Source: Tubulanus polymorphus
Lineage: Eukaryota > Nemertea > Palaeonemertea > Tubulaniformes > Tubulanidae
NCBI RefSeq assembly: GCF_964204645.1
Contig: NC_134033.1
Location: forward strand, 858,631-918,630
Direction: 5' to 3'
Length of the DNA: 60,000 bases
In this document: positions 11,701 through 22,600 of the stretch, piece by piece
How positions within the stretch are numbered: position 1 is the first letter of the stretch
Layout: each line of letters starts with the position of its first letter
Position numbers and translations under genes: made by a program
The notes under the pieces: generated by a model
The model's input: only the letters and a program-made list of their open reading frames with translations
The model's database searches: none
What the model was told of the DNA's origin: nothing

Positions 11701-14700
11701 TAACTAAACTCTGTTTCTAATTTGGTAACCACCTGATTGGGTAAAAACAAATCCCAACTGGTACGATAACCACACTCAAACGTGGTGAACAGATGATAAG
11801 AGAAAAACCCACTATTTAAAAATTCAAAGAAATCTAAAATCGAGAATTTATCAATTGAAACAATCTAAAATATAAAAAGTTTCTGGCATTTTGCTCAAAT
11901 TGAGAGTTTCAAGCCCCTCATAGGACGTATGATATCATAGGACTTGTAAGGACCCTGTTAGTTAAAGCGACTGACCTGAACCACTGGATGTTTGTATGAG
12001 GCATCGATTCCAGAATGTAATCCCATCTCGACGACCATTTTATATTCGTCTCCTACGAACAACAAACAAAACCGTTAAAATTCGAATTCGTTTTAAATAG
12101 ATGGATTTCACAAGTATTTCAACTACTGGAACCGGGTTTTAAATCACGAATAAAACCACATGCCAGTCCGAAACTAGAACAGTTAAACCGTGTCCTGGTT
12201 TGTTCCTAGGACCAGTACAACAGTCAGGACTTAGCTTTAAGACCGATCTAAGATCATCCAGGACTATAGCCACATTCTCTGACAACTTTCTAAGACCAGT
12301 GGACTAAACACAGCGAAACTATGCTATGTGCTTTGGATAAAGATTTTTTGGTCTAAAATCAGACTTACAGTAAAAGAGACTGAGTAAGTGTATTTGATTT
12401 TCTCATTCTTCGAGAATTTAGAGTCTATAGCCATCGGAGCGGTTCCAGCATTACATCCTTCAGGACCTTCTTTAGTGTGTTTGATACTGAAATCATCAAC
12501 AAAATCACTATTAGTTACATGTTAGTTCAGATTCCCAGTCACTGCAGAGGACTTTTCAAGGAGAAAATTTCAAATTCCGAGGAGTGTATGCATCACTTTC
12601 ATATCTCAATCACAGTACCACCCCCCCCCCCTAGTTTGGTCAGGTTTATCTCAGTAAACCGTTAAATCATTGTAATCTGTACGTATAAGGCCTATGACTG
12701 CTAACTAGGCCTAAAACCTTAAAATTTTCTAATGGCCAATTTCTCAAAATTAGAGGAGTTTCAAGGACTTCCGGGCATTTTGCTCAAATTCAAGGATATT
12801 CAAGGACGTTGAAAATCATTTTTGGTTTAGAAGAGTTTTCAAGGAATCAAGTAGTCGTAGGGAGCCTGTAGTTGTATGTGGAACTGTATAATGAATCAGT
12901 ACGTACCTTTTTGGTTCCAGTTTAGCCGATATTAAACGTCCACTTTTACCGGACGGCGACGCCCATTCTTGACCGGTACTCGGATGATATCCGATCACTA
13001 TATTCACGTGGTTAAACACGTAATACGTATCGGCTTTACTGAAATCAGACTGAAAATAAAAAACAATATAGAATCATTTAAAGGGTAAACATTGTCTGCC
13101 GACCACATTCTGGGTTCTAGAGATTGTCTGCCGACCACATTCTGGGTTCTAGCTGTCAGTTTAGACCTTGACTCTTCTTTGACTGTTGAAAATGAACTAT
13201 CTTAAAATAGGTTTTAACTTTTAACTCCACAAGTGAGTTCCACAGTACAGACTGAACCCAGTTCCACAGTTCAGACTGAACCCAGTTCCACAGTTCAGAC
13301 TGAACCCAGTTCCACAGTTCGGACTGAACCCAGTTCCACAGCTGAGAATGAACCCAGTTCCACAGTTCAGACTGAACCCAATTCGACAGCTGAGACTGAA
13401 CTCAGTTCCACAGTTCAGACTGAACCCAGTTCGACAGCTGAGACTGAACTCAGTTCCACAGTTCAGACTGAACTCAGTTCCTCAGTTCAGACTGAACTCA
13501 GTTCCACAGTTCAGACTGAACTCAGTTCCACAGTTCGGACTGAACCCAGTTCCAAAGCTGAGACTGAACTCAGTTCCTCAGTTCACACTGAACCCAGTTC
13601 CACAGTTCACACTGAACCCAGTTCCTCAGTTATACTTACACTAGTGACGCACGCATCTTTTGCTTTGCCATCTTTAGTTACGAAGCAACCCATCGGAAAT
13701 CCGGGTGAACAGTATTTCTGATTACCTTCGACATCGTAACACCAGGTTACAGGCATGTTATCTATAATCCTACAAAAACAACAACAACAGATCAGTCATT
13801 CCTAGATATAAGTTTTAACAGGGTCCTTACAGATCGGTCATTCCTAGATATAAGTTTTAACAAGGTCCTTACAGATCGGTCATTCCTAGATATAAGTTTT
13901 AACAAGGTCCTTACAGATCGGTCATTCCAAGATATAAGTTTTAACAAGGTCCTTACAGATCGGTCATTCCTAGATATAAGTTTTAACAAGGTCCTTACAG
14001 ATCGGTCATTCCTAGATATAAGTTTTAACAAGGTCCTTACAGATCGGTCATTCCTAGATATAATTTTTAAGGGCATCCGAACAGATCAGTCATTCCTGGA
14101 TTTAAGGAGTTTTTTAAAGGAGCAAATTTCAAATTTCTACATAACATTCATATCTCGATTACAATAGACTCCTCCTCAAAATCAGTACGGTTTATCTCTC
14201 CATTGGATGTAAACCATTAAAGAATTCAAGGAAATTGAAAAACATTTTTGGTTAAGAAGGAGTTTTTAAGGAATCTAGGACCCTGTAAAGGAGAAAATTG
14301 ACAATTTCAAGGAAGCGTCTGCATCACTTTCATATACTATTCCTAATTACAGTAGACTCCTCCTAAATCGGTAATGTTTATTTCAGTAAACCATTTAATT
14401 CAGTGGTATTGGTATAGGGGTTAGGGTTAGGGGACTAACTCGATAAACCACAGTGATATTTACCAGTGATGTTGATAATTCATCAATATTCCCTTTTTAA
14501 TAAAAGCGAGCGACGTCGCTGATTTCGCGTCTCCTATTTTATACTCCTTCGTGCACAGCGTTTTACATTTCTCCGCTTTCAAAAACTCGATCTAGAAAAA
14601 ATCGAACAAAAATCGGTTAAACAGGTCTAGAAAACCGCGTCTTACCCGGACAAGGTTTCCAGCGGTGAGGCCAGGGTAAAAAGAAGTACTAAGACGGACT

Positions 14701-16793
14701 TTTTCGGCAATTTTAACCCCAAAAGGAGGGACTTTTTTGCTCGGAAAGAAGTAATTTCCAGTATAATGAGGGCCCATAAGGGTGCATTGCTTTTGCCGGA
14801 ATACTAGTCATGTAGACCAGTCATACATGTCAGGGTAATTCCATAGCACTTTCCTGTAGATTCAATCTTACTGATAATTGAATTACCAGGTCTGAGTAAT
14901 AAAATACTTCAACGGTCGAATACGCGTCAAAATTGCGCGCGAAAATACATAAAAATTAAATTTGGAAGGACTTTTTTATCAAAAGCAAGGAAATAGAGTA
15001 AAAAAGATGACGTTTGTCCAAACTTTTTCCAAAACGACAACGAAGCACTTGGTGAACCGCAGAGAGACGCACTCAAAACCGGCGCCCTTGGACCAGTACC
15101 CGCACCCCCCCCTGCCCCGGAGCTCGCTGATTATCATTTACCTGGTAAGGTGACGATTGAATTCTCTCTCCGAACACGACTTGACCCAAATTCTCAACGG
15201 GAGTCTGAATCGTTTCACTCGTACAAAAATCAAACCTGACCAAAAAAAAAAAAACAAAAACATTCAACATGCGACGATCATCGAAGGGATTAATCTAGAA
15301 CAGGGTGGCGCCACTTTCCGGTCATTCACAAACACCCAGGGCCCGGTTTTATAGACTAGTATTAACTTTAACCCGGGGGCTAGAACTCGATTCATTTTCA
15401 AATGAGTTAACCCCCGGGTTAAAGATGATACCAGTCTATAAAACCGGCCCTAGTTTTCCAGGTTTCCAGTTAAATCAGTCAAATACTTGAGTTTCCCCAA
15501 ATCTTTTCCTAGAATTTTCTAATTTGCTGAGTTTTGCAGGTCAGCAGCCACGGGAGGGGGGGGGGGGTTAATAAGAAGAACAATGTCTCGAGGGAGGAAC
15601 AGGGAAGGGGAACAGTGTCAATCCGTCAATCAGTCGTAAGTCTAATGTAAACAGCTGGCGTCTCTGATTTATGAAGTAACATTGATTTCAAAACCGTATT
15701 TGAAGCTGTAATTCGAGCGACACATGTCGACCGGGGGCGAGTGAGTAGTGTGCGTGTGACATGTTGAAATCAATCAATATGACTATGTACTGTTACTGGC
15801 TAGAAGGTAACACTGACACCTTTCTGATTCCATCGACACATCACTGAAGTCAGCTCTATTTCTAAATACCGAACAAGGCTAAAACCACAATTCTCCTCAA
15901 ATCAAATTTGTCATTACAGTCAAAGCTTGTATCCCCTCACTTGACCCTGGGATACCCACTCCCCGGGGGTACTCACTTCTCGGGGGGTACTCACTCGTTT
16001 GAAATGACATCCCTCACTCCCTGGGGTTCTCACACTGTAATGGCATTCCCTCACTCCCTAGGGGTACTCGCTCCCCGGGGGGTACTCACTAATTTGTAAT
16101 GGCATCCCCTCATTCCCCGGGGGGTACCCACTCCCCAGGGGTACTGACTTGTTAGTGATGGCATCCCCTCACTCCCCAGGGGTACTCACTTGTTATATTC
16201 ATATGGTATTATTGATTCCACTGAATCCAATCTATTCACGAATAACTTGATTTCAGACTGAAAAATAAAACGACGAAGACTTTCAGATGTTTATCCAAGG
16301 GCAATAACAACAGTCCGACGGAATGAAGGAGGGCTCCAAAGCAAAGGAAGGCTCCACACATACTTAAAATAGCCATTTCGTTACACGTGGCAACTAAACC
16401 CAACATGTCCAAACCCTCCTGTCTGTCTTAACTTAAACTTGTCTTGGACTTAATAAGATTTGGTTTGACGACTCCAAGCAGCAGAGTGGAGGGCTCCACT
16501 TACGACTTACTGCTTTCGCTATTCCTATTCATCCAGGTTCAACCCCCCTTCTTCACCGTGAAACCCATGAGAATCATAAACCCCAGTCCCTCCCTCCCTC
16601 CTCCTCCACTTTAAGGAAAGCAATAAGTCTGAACACGTACTTTGCAGTTATTCTTGTTGGAGCCAGACGCGACGGCCGTCGCAACTTCTTTAGCGCAGTA
16701 ATTCACAGGAGCCAGCCCCGGTAAATAGAATCCGTTTACTGCAGCAGCTCCCAGCATTAACCAACAACTCAAAGCTGCGATCAAACGATTCAT
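6008..16793 (-). CDS. TM9SF2: transmembrane 9 superfamily member 2 (17 exons, complete)
   Basis: TM9SF2-type nonaspanins are Golgi/endosomal nine-pass proteins involved in membrane trafficking and glycan biosynthesis. Coding exons in transcript order: 16641-16793, 16190-16257, 15142-15235, 14464-14591, 13640-13769, 12907-13049, 12369-12486, 11976-12052, 11439-11547, 9743-9875, 8822-8941, 8218-8275, 7962-8121, 7680-7831, 6878-6989, 6175-6346, 6008-6075. All junctions are GT-AG and phases match; the sum is 1995 nt, 664 codons plus stop (human about 663). Visible in order: signal peptide (about residues 1-20) followed by [46 protein letters not shown]1 near 306-328 ([16 protein letters not shown]); [25 protein letters not shown]; then eight more membrane spans. 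It ends KIYSVVKVD, the KxD-type tail tied to COPI-dependent Golgi retention in this family. The close relative TM9SF4 is less likely given these motifs. Confidence 0.96.
7127..7413. mobile_element. TTAA-flanked MITE (piggyBac-like), copy 1
   Basis: In a TM9SF2 intron. It opens TTAA-CCCTTTCAATGC and closes GCACTGAAAGGG-TTAA, so the target duplication is TTAA and the tips begin CCC, as in piggyBac-type non-autonomous elements. The interior holds the short palindromes around 'acaccgc..gcggtgta'. Related copies are at 27598-27887, 32122-32402 and 37860-38155. This copy is in the opposite orientation to the others. Confidence 0.75.
8294..8400. repeat. (TTA)n trinucleotide microsatellite
   Basis: About 105 bp of nearly pure (TTA/ATT)n with a few interruptions, starting 18 bp from the splice acceptor of TM9SF2 exon 12 on the intron side. 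The apparent Leu- or Asn-rich frames across it are repeat artefacts. Confidence 0.9.
8588..8752. repeat. compound (ATTC)n / (AATC)n tetranucleotide microsatellite
   Basis: About 25 copies of ATTC with two 'atgc' interruptions, then about 12 copies of AATC. Lies in a TM9SF2 intron. Confidence 0.9.
8978..9420. repeat. 140-bp tandem repeat derived from a foldback element
   Basis: Three near-identical units (starts about 8978, 9121, 9261) plus a diverged fourth. Each carries CAGACGCTC followed by 'aaaaaatggttag' and 'ggtggatagttgacatag'. That segment matches one end of foldback elements at 9420-9535 and 52747-52855, so the array seems to have grown from a truncated element. It begins 37 bp on the intron side of the acceptor of TM9SF2 exon 11. 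Confidence 0.85.
9420..9535. mobile_element. foldback element, 'GCTC..AAGTTGGTT' family
   Basis: An inverted-repeat element whose left part (gacgctcttaagttggttag) is mirrored imperfectly by 'gaccaactgg' on the right. The middle holds a 'ttcatcgttactacggt' segment shared with the copy at 52747-52855. Confidence 0.45.
9944..10285. repeat. dispersed intronic cassette, copy 1
   Basis: Contains, in order: a 'gatcactcattcctgga' block, a 'cactttcatatc' block, a 'gtagacacctcctaaat...ttcggtaaacc' block and a 'tttctcaaaattgaaggtgtttc' block. The same order recurs at 11575-11960, 12500-12850 and 14082-14425, always in a TM9SF2 intron just on the intron side of an exon's acceptor. Confidence 0.65.
10287..11423. 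repeat. 37-bp minisatellite, 31 copies
   Basis: The anchor CTAGTTTGGCCG first occurs at 10289 and last at 11399, which is 30 periods of exactly 37 bp. Units are almost identical; the main variant is TTGTAGGGAG versus TTGTAGAGAG. GC-rich against an AT-rich surround. The array ends about 9 bp from the GTAAGT donor of TM9SF2 exon 9 (donor at 11438-11433), so the transcribed intron begins almost directly with it. Confidence 0.95.
11575..11960. repeat. dispersed intronic cassette, copy 2
   Basis: Same block order as at 9944-10285 ('gatcagtcatttccgga', 'tcattttcatatcc', 'tcctaaatcggtacgggttatctcggtaaac', later 'ggcattttgctcaaattgag'), starting 28 bp from the exon-9 acceptor. Confidence 0.6.
12500..12850. 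repeat. dispersed intronic cassette, copy 3
   Basis: Contains 'cacttttcaaggagaaaatttcaaattcc', 'catcactttcatatctcaatcacagta', a C-rich run, 'ggtttatctcagtaaacc' and 'gggcattttgctcaaattcaagg'. It lies beside TM9SF2 exon 7. Confidence 0.6.
13078..13150. repeat. 36-bp direct duplication
   Basis: Two copies of 'attgtctgccgaccacattc' plus 'tgggttctag' lie in tandem near exon 6 of TM9SF2. Confidence 0.75.
13231..13632. repeat. 24-bp minisatellite of the 'GTTCCACAGTT' family
   Basis: About 17 units of 24 bp (CCCAGTTCCACAGTTCAGAC plus TGAA, with variants). It stops about 7 bp from the exon-5 donor of TM9SF2 (GTAAGT at 13639-13634). Because 24 is a multiple of 3 the array stays open in frame, which explains the long apparent peptides; I do not regard it as coding. 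Confidence 0.9.
13787..14080. repeat. 42-bp x 7 tandem repeat
   Basis: Seven units of exactly 42 bp containing 'cggtcattcctagatataag' and 'aacaaggtccttacagat', plus a diverged eighth that runs into cassette copy 4. It starts 18 bp beyond the acceptor of TM9SF2 exon 5. The unit is an amplified copy of the first block of the dispersed intronic cassette. Confidence 0.9.
14082..14425. repeat. dispersed intronic cassette, copy 4 (partly doubled)
   Basis: The 'cagatcagtcattcctgga', 'ggagcaaatttcaaatttc', 'cattcatatctcgattac' and 'gtagactcctcctaaa' blocks recur, and a second partial set follows at 14290-14400. Confidence 0.6.
15338..15451. mobile_element. foldback element with arms of about 40 bp
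   Basis: The left arm (AGGGCCCGGTTTTATAGACT, then 'aactttaacccggggg') is mirrored by the right arm ('cccccgggttaaag', then AGTCTATAAAACCGGCCCT). The centre is about 30 bp. It would form a stable hairpin in either strand. Non-coding, in a TM9SF2 intron. Confidence 0.75.
15940..16189. repeat. tandem repeat that includes the exon-2 splice donor of TM9SF2
   Basis: Irregular units of about 40 bp built on 'ggggtactcactcgtttg' and 'atggcatcccctcactcccc'. On the transcribed (minus) strand each unit carries a GTGAGTACCCC-like string, which is the real donor of exon 2 at 16189. About six decoy or decayed copies of the donor follow in the intron. Confidence 0.75.
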
Positions 16794-16799
16794 AACTCC

Positions 16800-17300
16800 G
16801 TTCGATCAACCGTTAATCTCCTAAAATAGTCAGCGATAAATTCCGCAAAATCTGCGCCGGTGACAACCTGAAAACAAGATGGCCGACACGTCATCCGTGT
16901 GCATTCTGGGAGCGTTTAGTAATCAATTTTGGAAAAAAATTGAAATTTTGCTTTCGTTGAAATATTCTACGGTCGATTAAAAGATAGAATCTGATTCTAA
17001 ACCCGAAAAAGCGGGTCTTAGCGGGTCTTAAATCCGATAGTAGATCGGGTTAGTTCGAATCCCACCAAAACCATTTATTTATTTTGTTAGTCCTATATTT
17101 TATTCAGTCTAATTAATACGAACCAATTGAGATTTTTACGAACAAAGCATATTTTTATTCCGTTCCAATAAAATAATCGAGTGTGGTTTATAGGTCGTGC
17201 GCTGTGATGTCGTAATACCTCAAAATGGCGGACAATTGAAAACTTTTGAACTCAAACGGTACTTTTTGGATTATTTCACAACGTTGTAAGTAACAAATTG
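16800..17300. promoter_or_regulatory. candidate bidirectional promoter between TM9SF2 and the GRL-like gene
   Basis: On the minus strand, CGGCCATCTTG (16885-16875) lies about 82 bp upstream of the TM9SF2 ATG, in the same orientation to transcription as the motif before COPS9. On the plus strand AAAATGGCGGAC starts at 17222, and a donor-like TT|GTAAGT follows at 17286, which could end a non-coding first exon of the plus-strand gene (first ATG 19672). The ATG inside AAAATGGCGGAC meets a stop after four codons, so it is not a start. Inferred from sequence only. Confidence 0.45.
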
Positions 17301-17639
17301 ATTTCTAACGGTGGTTTGATTTAACTTCGAACTTCATAGTAAATGTTGAATTCGGTAGAATTGGATGACATTGCTCGAATTGAACGTATTTTTGGCAGTA
17401 AAACTTGAATCGAGGTCGGCCCCCTCCCCCACCCATCGCGACAGACAGTCTCCTCCTCGCGCACGTATCGTTTTTGACTGATATTTATTGTGGATGCAGA
17501 AGCTTCATTTTTTCTAACCTGGAAGGTATATCCTAGATATGGTTTTTAAATGATCTAAGTTTCAGTCTATTCTATATTGCCAGGTTTTAACTCTACACTT
17601 GATCAGCACTGGTCAGCTGGGACAGTAGTATGCAGCAGA

Positions 17640-18310
17640 TTGACCAAATGATTCATTTGCTAACCCTAACCCTAGCTTCTGATTGGTCAGAGCTGGTCAC
17701 CTGGTATAAACAAACAGACCAGAGGCTTAACCCTAACCCTAGCTTCTGAGTGGTCAGAGCTGGTCATCTGGTATAAACAAACAAACCAGATGCTTCATGC
17801 TTAACCCTAACCCTAGCTTCTGATTGGTCAGATCAGGTCACCTGGGATGCAATTTGACCACTAACCCTAACCCTAGCTTGTGATTGGTCAGAGCTGGTCA
17901 TCTGGTATGCAAATCGACCACAAGCTTAACCCTAACCCTAGCTACTGATTGGTCAGAGCTGGTCATCTGGTATGCAGATTGACCACTAACCCTAACCCTA
18001 GCTTGTGATTGGTCAGAGCTGGTCATCTGGTATGCAAATCGACCACATGCTTAACCCTAACCCTAGCTACTGATTGGTCAGAGCTGGTCATCTGGTATGC
18101 AGATTGACCACTAACCCTAACCCTAGCTTGTGATTGGTCAGAGCTGGTCATCTGGTATGCAGATTGACCACATGCTTAACCCTAACCCTAGCTTCTGATT
18201 GGTCAGAGCTGGTCATCTGGCATGCAAATTAACCACTAACCCTAACCCTAGCTTGTGATTGGTCAGAGCTGGTCACCTGATATGCAGATGGCTACTAACT
18301 CTAGCTTCTG
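17640..18310. repeat. 60-64-bp minisatellite with embedded telomere-like (CCCTAA)2
   Basis: About ten units, each with TAACCCTAACCCTAGCTT, then 'ctgattggtcagagctggtc', then 'atctggtatgcagattgacc'. Each unit thus has two telomere-type hexamers and an inverted CCAAT box (ATTGG). It lies in the presumed 5' intron of the GRL-like gene. The telomeric string is too short for a true interstitial telomere. Confidence 0.85.
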
Positions 18311-18359
18311 ATTGGTTAGAGCTGGTCATCTGGTATAAACAGTGTAGCATGGTCACCTA

Positions 18360-18432
18360 CAATACAATTCCAATGTTTCATCTCCATATCACACCTACAA
18401 TACAATTCCAATGTTTCATCTCCATATCACAG
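18360..18432. repeat. short direct duplication
   Basis: Two copies of 'acctacaatacaattccaat' plus 'gtttcatctccatatcaca' in tandem. Confidence 0.7.
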
Positions 18433-18779
18433 TATATACCATCAGATACTCTATTTGATTAAAAACCTTAGAAGGTTCATATTTCAGGTCCCCTTTCAGA
18501 TTATCTACAATTATTGTACAACTGATATGGTATCTGAACTCGGGTATTTTCAAATCGCCCAGTTTCACATTTGAACACATACCAAAACATATAATATGCT
18601 ACATCTAAATCTTGTGACTGAAATCATTGTTATTCATGTATTATGAATAATGTGGTGTCATCAAACATAAATCTTTACAAGTTTCACATGTATCACGTGA
18701 ATTATGAGGAAAATGAGATAAAGTCCATGAGACACATAAAGCACCGCCCGGGTGGTACGTAACAAGAAGAAATATCTGT

Positions 18780-18848
18780 CCTTCCTGAGGTACAAACTCT
18801 CGATGCCTGGCGTCCAAGGCAGACGATCTACCGCTGAGCTAAAGAGTA
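18780..18848 (-). other. tRNA-like remnant (probable SINE head or tRNA pseudogene)
   Basis: On the minus strand TAGCTCAGCGGTAG (box A) is followed after about 30 nt by AGTTTGTACCT, a decayed box B. Between them TGCCT...AGGCA can pair as an anticodon-type stem, but the loop is 8 nt and the T-arm is degenerate, so a functional tRNA is unlikely. Confidence 0.45.
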
Positions 18849-19019
18849 TATTCCCATTAGCTGAGCTAGTAGGAACCCGGTCGTACAACCTGCCACAGGT
18901 ATATGCGTGTATTACATGTACTATGATTACCACTATTATACCATTTATTTTCTACATAACACCTAATGATACCTAATATACATGTCAATGAATGTATGGT
19001 TTTAAAAAAGCATGGTTTT

Positions 19020-19171
<152 letters not shown>

Positions 19172-19313
19172 CCAGGGCAGTGTTAACCTATTCGATCATT
19201 TGGTTCCAAGATAAATGATCAGGACCAGTGTTTATGTTTCTATCGTCAAGTCTATGCGCAATTGGTCCATTGGTCCTTGTGGTTACGATAAGTTCTATCG
19301 AAATATGTTGCGG

Positions 19314-19430
19314 TCATTTAATAATGAGAAGGTCGTCATTCGTAAAATCGTAATTTTACTGAATCGTTGAAGTCATTGAGAATGGAAATGTGGTCATGAA
19401 TAATGAATCATAATTTTGTTTACTGTATCT
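19314..19430. repeat. 'GAGAATGAGAAGG' dispersed repeat, copy 1
   Basis: Contains 'aatgagaaggtcgtcatt' and 'ttttactgaatcgttgaagt'. The same text is inverted at 36347-36470 and tandemly repeated at 40514-40780. Confidence 0.65.
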
Positions 19431-19671
19431 GAACCCTGAATTTGTGTAAAGTTTTGATCATCTAAATATCTTAGATCGGCGCCTTCTTCCTGAAGCGCGT
19501 AAAATTTGTAAGCGTAATATTTTGATAAAAATCTCAAGTAAAATGATAAGTGAGTCAGGTTATATTGATAATAAATAAAACACAGTTTTATATCAAAGTC
19601 TATTTTAACGGTAGTGTTTATTACTAACTCGAGGTCCCGGCGTAAAATCACTAATTTTGACATTTTCTCAC

Positions 19672-22600
19672 ATGACATTCGAGTCAGAGCAAGGAGGTGC
19701 GTTTATGATCGAAATGCAACGTCAAACACCGAGCTCTGAATTTGGGGATACGGATCAAATGTAAGTTCAAGAAAATTTCAAAGATTATTTTACACAGCTT
19801 CGTTAAATCGGTAAATTATTTAGCCTACTGGAAAGCTTGGGTCAATATTGATATACTGATGCGATCGATGGCTCCAAGATTCGGGGAAAAGTGGAAAGAT
19901 TATTTTAACAGGCCTCAGTTTGACAAAACTGAATTGAATTTCGCGATTGTAATCGTCTTTTTCAAAACGCTAATATTGATGTATGCACGTAATTCACATC
20001 CTCTCAAAAATAATTATCAAATTTTATCGAAAATAAAATAATAGTTATGAAGAGTTCACAATTGTAAATGCTGTTATTTCGAAACGCCAATATCGATGAC
20101 ATAGTGCACGAAACCTCTTAAACAACGCATACTAGGTATCAACATATGTCTAACATTTTTAACATGTTTGAGACTTTGTTGTTGGCTAATCGTAAATGTT
20201 AGATATATGATAACATGGCTCTATGGCAGCCATATTGAACTAGATATTCGTAATATGTGTTTCCTATTTGAAAAGGGTGTCAATTATAAGTATTGGAACT
20301 GGCGTTGATATCAGTGTTTATAAGTTCAACTGATAAGACGCAGTGTTCTGTAAGACATACGGGGGACCCTCTCTCTAACTCTCTCATTCTCGAGTTAGAT
20401 AGATAAATCATTAGTTTGAATATGCTTCGTGGCTCTCAAGTCAGGTAACTTTTTAACGTTTTCTAGTTTAAACGCGGAAATAATGTTTGATTCAACCGAG
20501 TCTAGTTTCACGGTTTAGATTGTAAACTTACTAAGACAAAAAGCCATAGAGTTAATAGTTTTATTAGTAGTTTAGACTATAACAAATTAAAGACTTATAT
20601 GATTATTCAAGTCAGTAATTGTGAAACCCCAGGGGCCAGTTCCATAGTCGAGACCTACGACCAAAATGGTCTTAAATCTTAAGTCTGGTCTTAAGTTGTT
20701 AGATTGGCTATTGAACCAAGATGGTCTTAGACTGGTCTTGAGACTAAGCCCTAAACATGGAACCGGCCTCTGGTCCAGTTTCAAGGTCCAGATTTTATCT
20801 CTAAGGCTACACAAAAACGATTTGAAAAAAGGGTAGATAGGCGGCCAGTCGTGTCAAGTTTTAAGCTCAGCAGAGCTGAGAAAAAAGGTATCAATTTTTT
20901 TTGCCGAAAATCTATTTAATTTCATCATCAATTCACGGTACTGTAAATCAATTTTGGAGTTTATTAACCAATTTGTCAAACTGTGAAATGAATTTTATTG
21001 TGTCTTTTAAGTCATCTCATTACACCAGGTCTAACTGTGGAAATCTGAGGTCAATTCTTTAGGCAAATCAGTTAAATTCAAGTTTCAAATTCGATTAACT
21101 TCTAACACGACTGTCGTGAACTGATATCAATCTCGGTCTAGAGTTACTAAAACTAAAATGATTTTAGTTTCTCTGATGGTGGGGTTTAGAAGAAACCCCC
21201 GAAACACTGATAGAAAATTAACATTTCTATCGACTGTAATATAATGTAATTTATTTCATCATCAATTATAATTACAAATAAAATGTATAACAAATAAGTA
21301 GATTGATGATGAGGGACCTGAACGGAGCCTTAAAGGCTGTACAATCACTAGGACGTTCAGGCCCCCTAGAAAAAAAAAAGAAGATTGATGGTAATCAGTT
21401 GATTTATTTGTGGGTTTTTATTTGTTGATTTGTAACGCGTTTTTCATCGGTTTTATGCTCTATTTTTCCAGTCTGTCTGAATTCCCAGTCGTTGATGTGA
21501 GCGATAAAGCAAAAATACTAAAAAACAGAATGGAATTTGACGGCGTGAAAGAAGGAAGCCAGGAATCTACGATCGGCGTCGATGAGGACCGCGATGCGGA
21601 CCCGAATAAACTCCACGTACAGTATTCACCGCACAGGGGAAAGAGATCGGGCATTTTAACATCCGATGAGATATCGGATTCGAGCCTGGGACGCTCGAAT
21701 CCGTTACAAAATAGTTCAGGAGTTTTGGACAGTGATTGTATTAAAGTAGAGGTAAGAAGGAAATATCGCTGCTTTGCTGCTATATTGAACAGGAAAACTA
21801 AGTTTAAAGTATATCGACCCCTTGAAATATAAAACAAATAGTGCTTAATATTCTCAGCAATAAATAATATAATTATAGATTGAATTATTTCAAGAATTAA
21901 TTAAGTTAGACAGTGATTGTATTAAAGTAGGGGTAAGAAGGCAATCTCGCTGCTTTGCTGCTATATTGAACAAGAAAACTAAGTTTAAAGTATGTCGACG
22001 CCTTGAAATATAAAACAAATAGTGTTTAATATTCTCAACAATAAATAATATAATTATAGATTAAATTATTTCAAGAATTAATTAAGTTAGACAGTGATTG
22101 TATTTAAGTAGGGGTAAGAAGGCAATATCGCTGCTTTGCTGCTATATTGAACAAGAAAACTAAGTTTAAAGTATATCGACGCCTTGAAATATAAGACAAA
22201 TAGTGCTTAATATTCTCAAGCAATAAATAATATAATTATAAATTAAATTATTTCAAGAATTAATTAAGTTATTTTGGAATTGAAGTCCAGCCCTGATATA
22301 TTGATGACATATCCTCTCAAAATGATTATTTAAATTCATCCAATTGAGTTATGAAATATATTTGATTACAAAATTCATAATTGTGATAGTTATTTTGAAA
22401 TTCAAATATTGATGGAGAAGTGCACATCGACTCACAGGGAACCCCTCATACTAGATATCAATGTATATAAACATTATTGTTACGGTTTTTACGGCATCAA
22501 AAAATGTTTTATATCGAATTTATTTACAGATCACGGATATTCTGGATGAGAGTATTAATATGACGACCACCGCTCTGAGGAAATGTAAATCGCAAGTATT

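Noticed and set aside
13233-13721. 162-codon plus-strand frame of SSTVQTEP-type repeats
   Set aside because: A 24-bp array (multiple of 3) remains open by construction; there is no ATG and it runs antisense into TM9SF2 exon 5.
17640-18310. Interstitial telomere
   Set aside because: Only two hexamers per unit inside a 60-64-bp minisatellite; not a run of telomere repeats.
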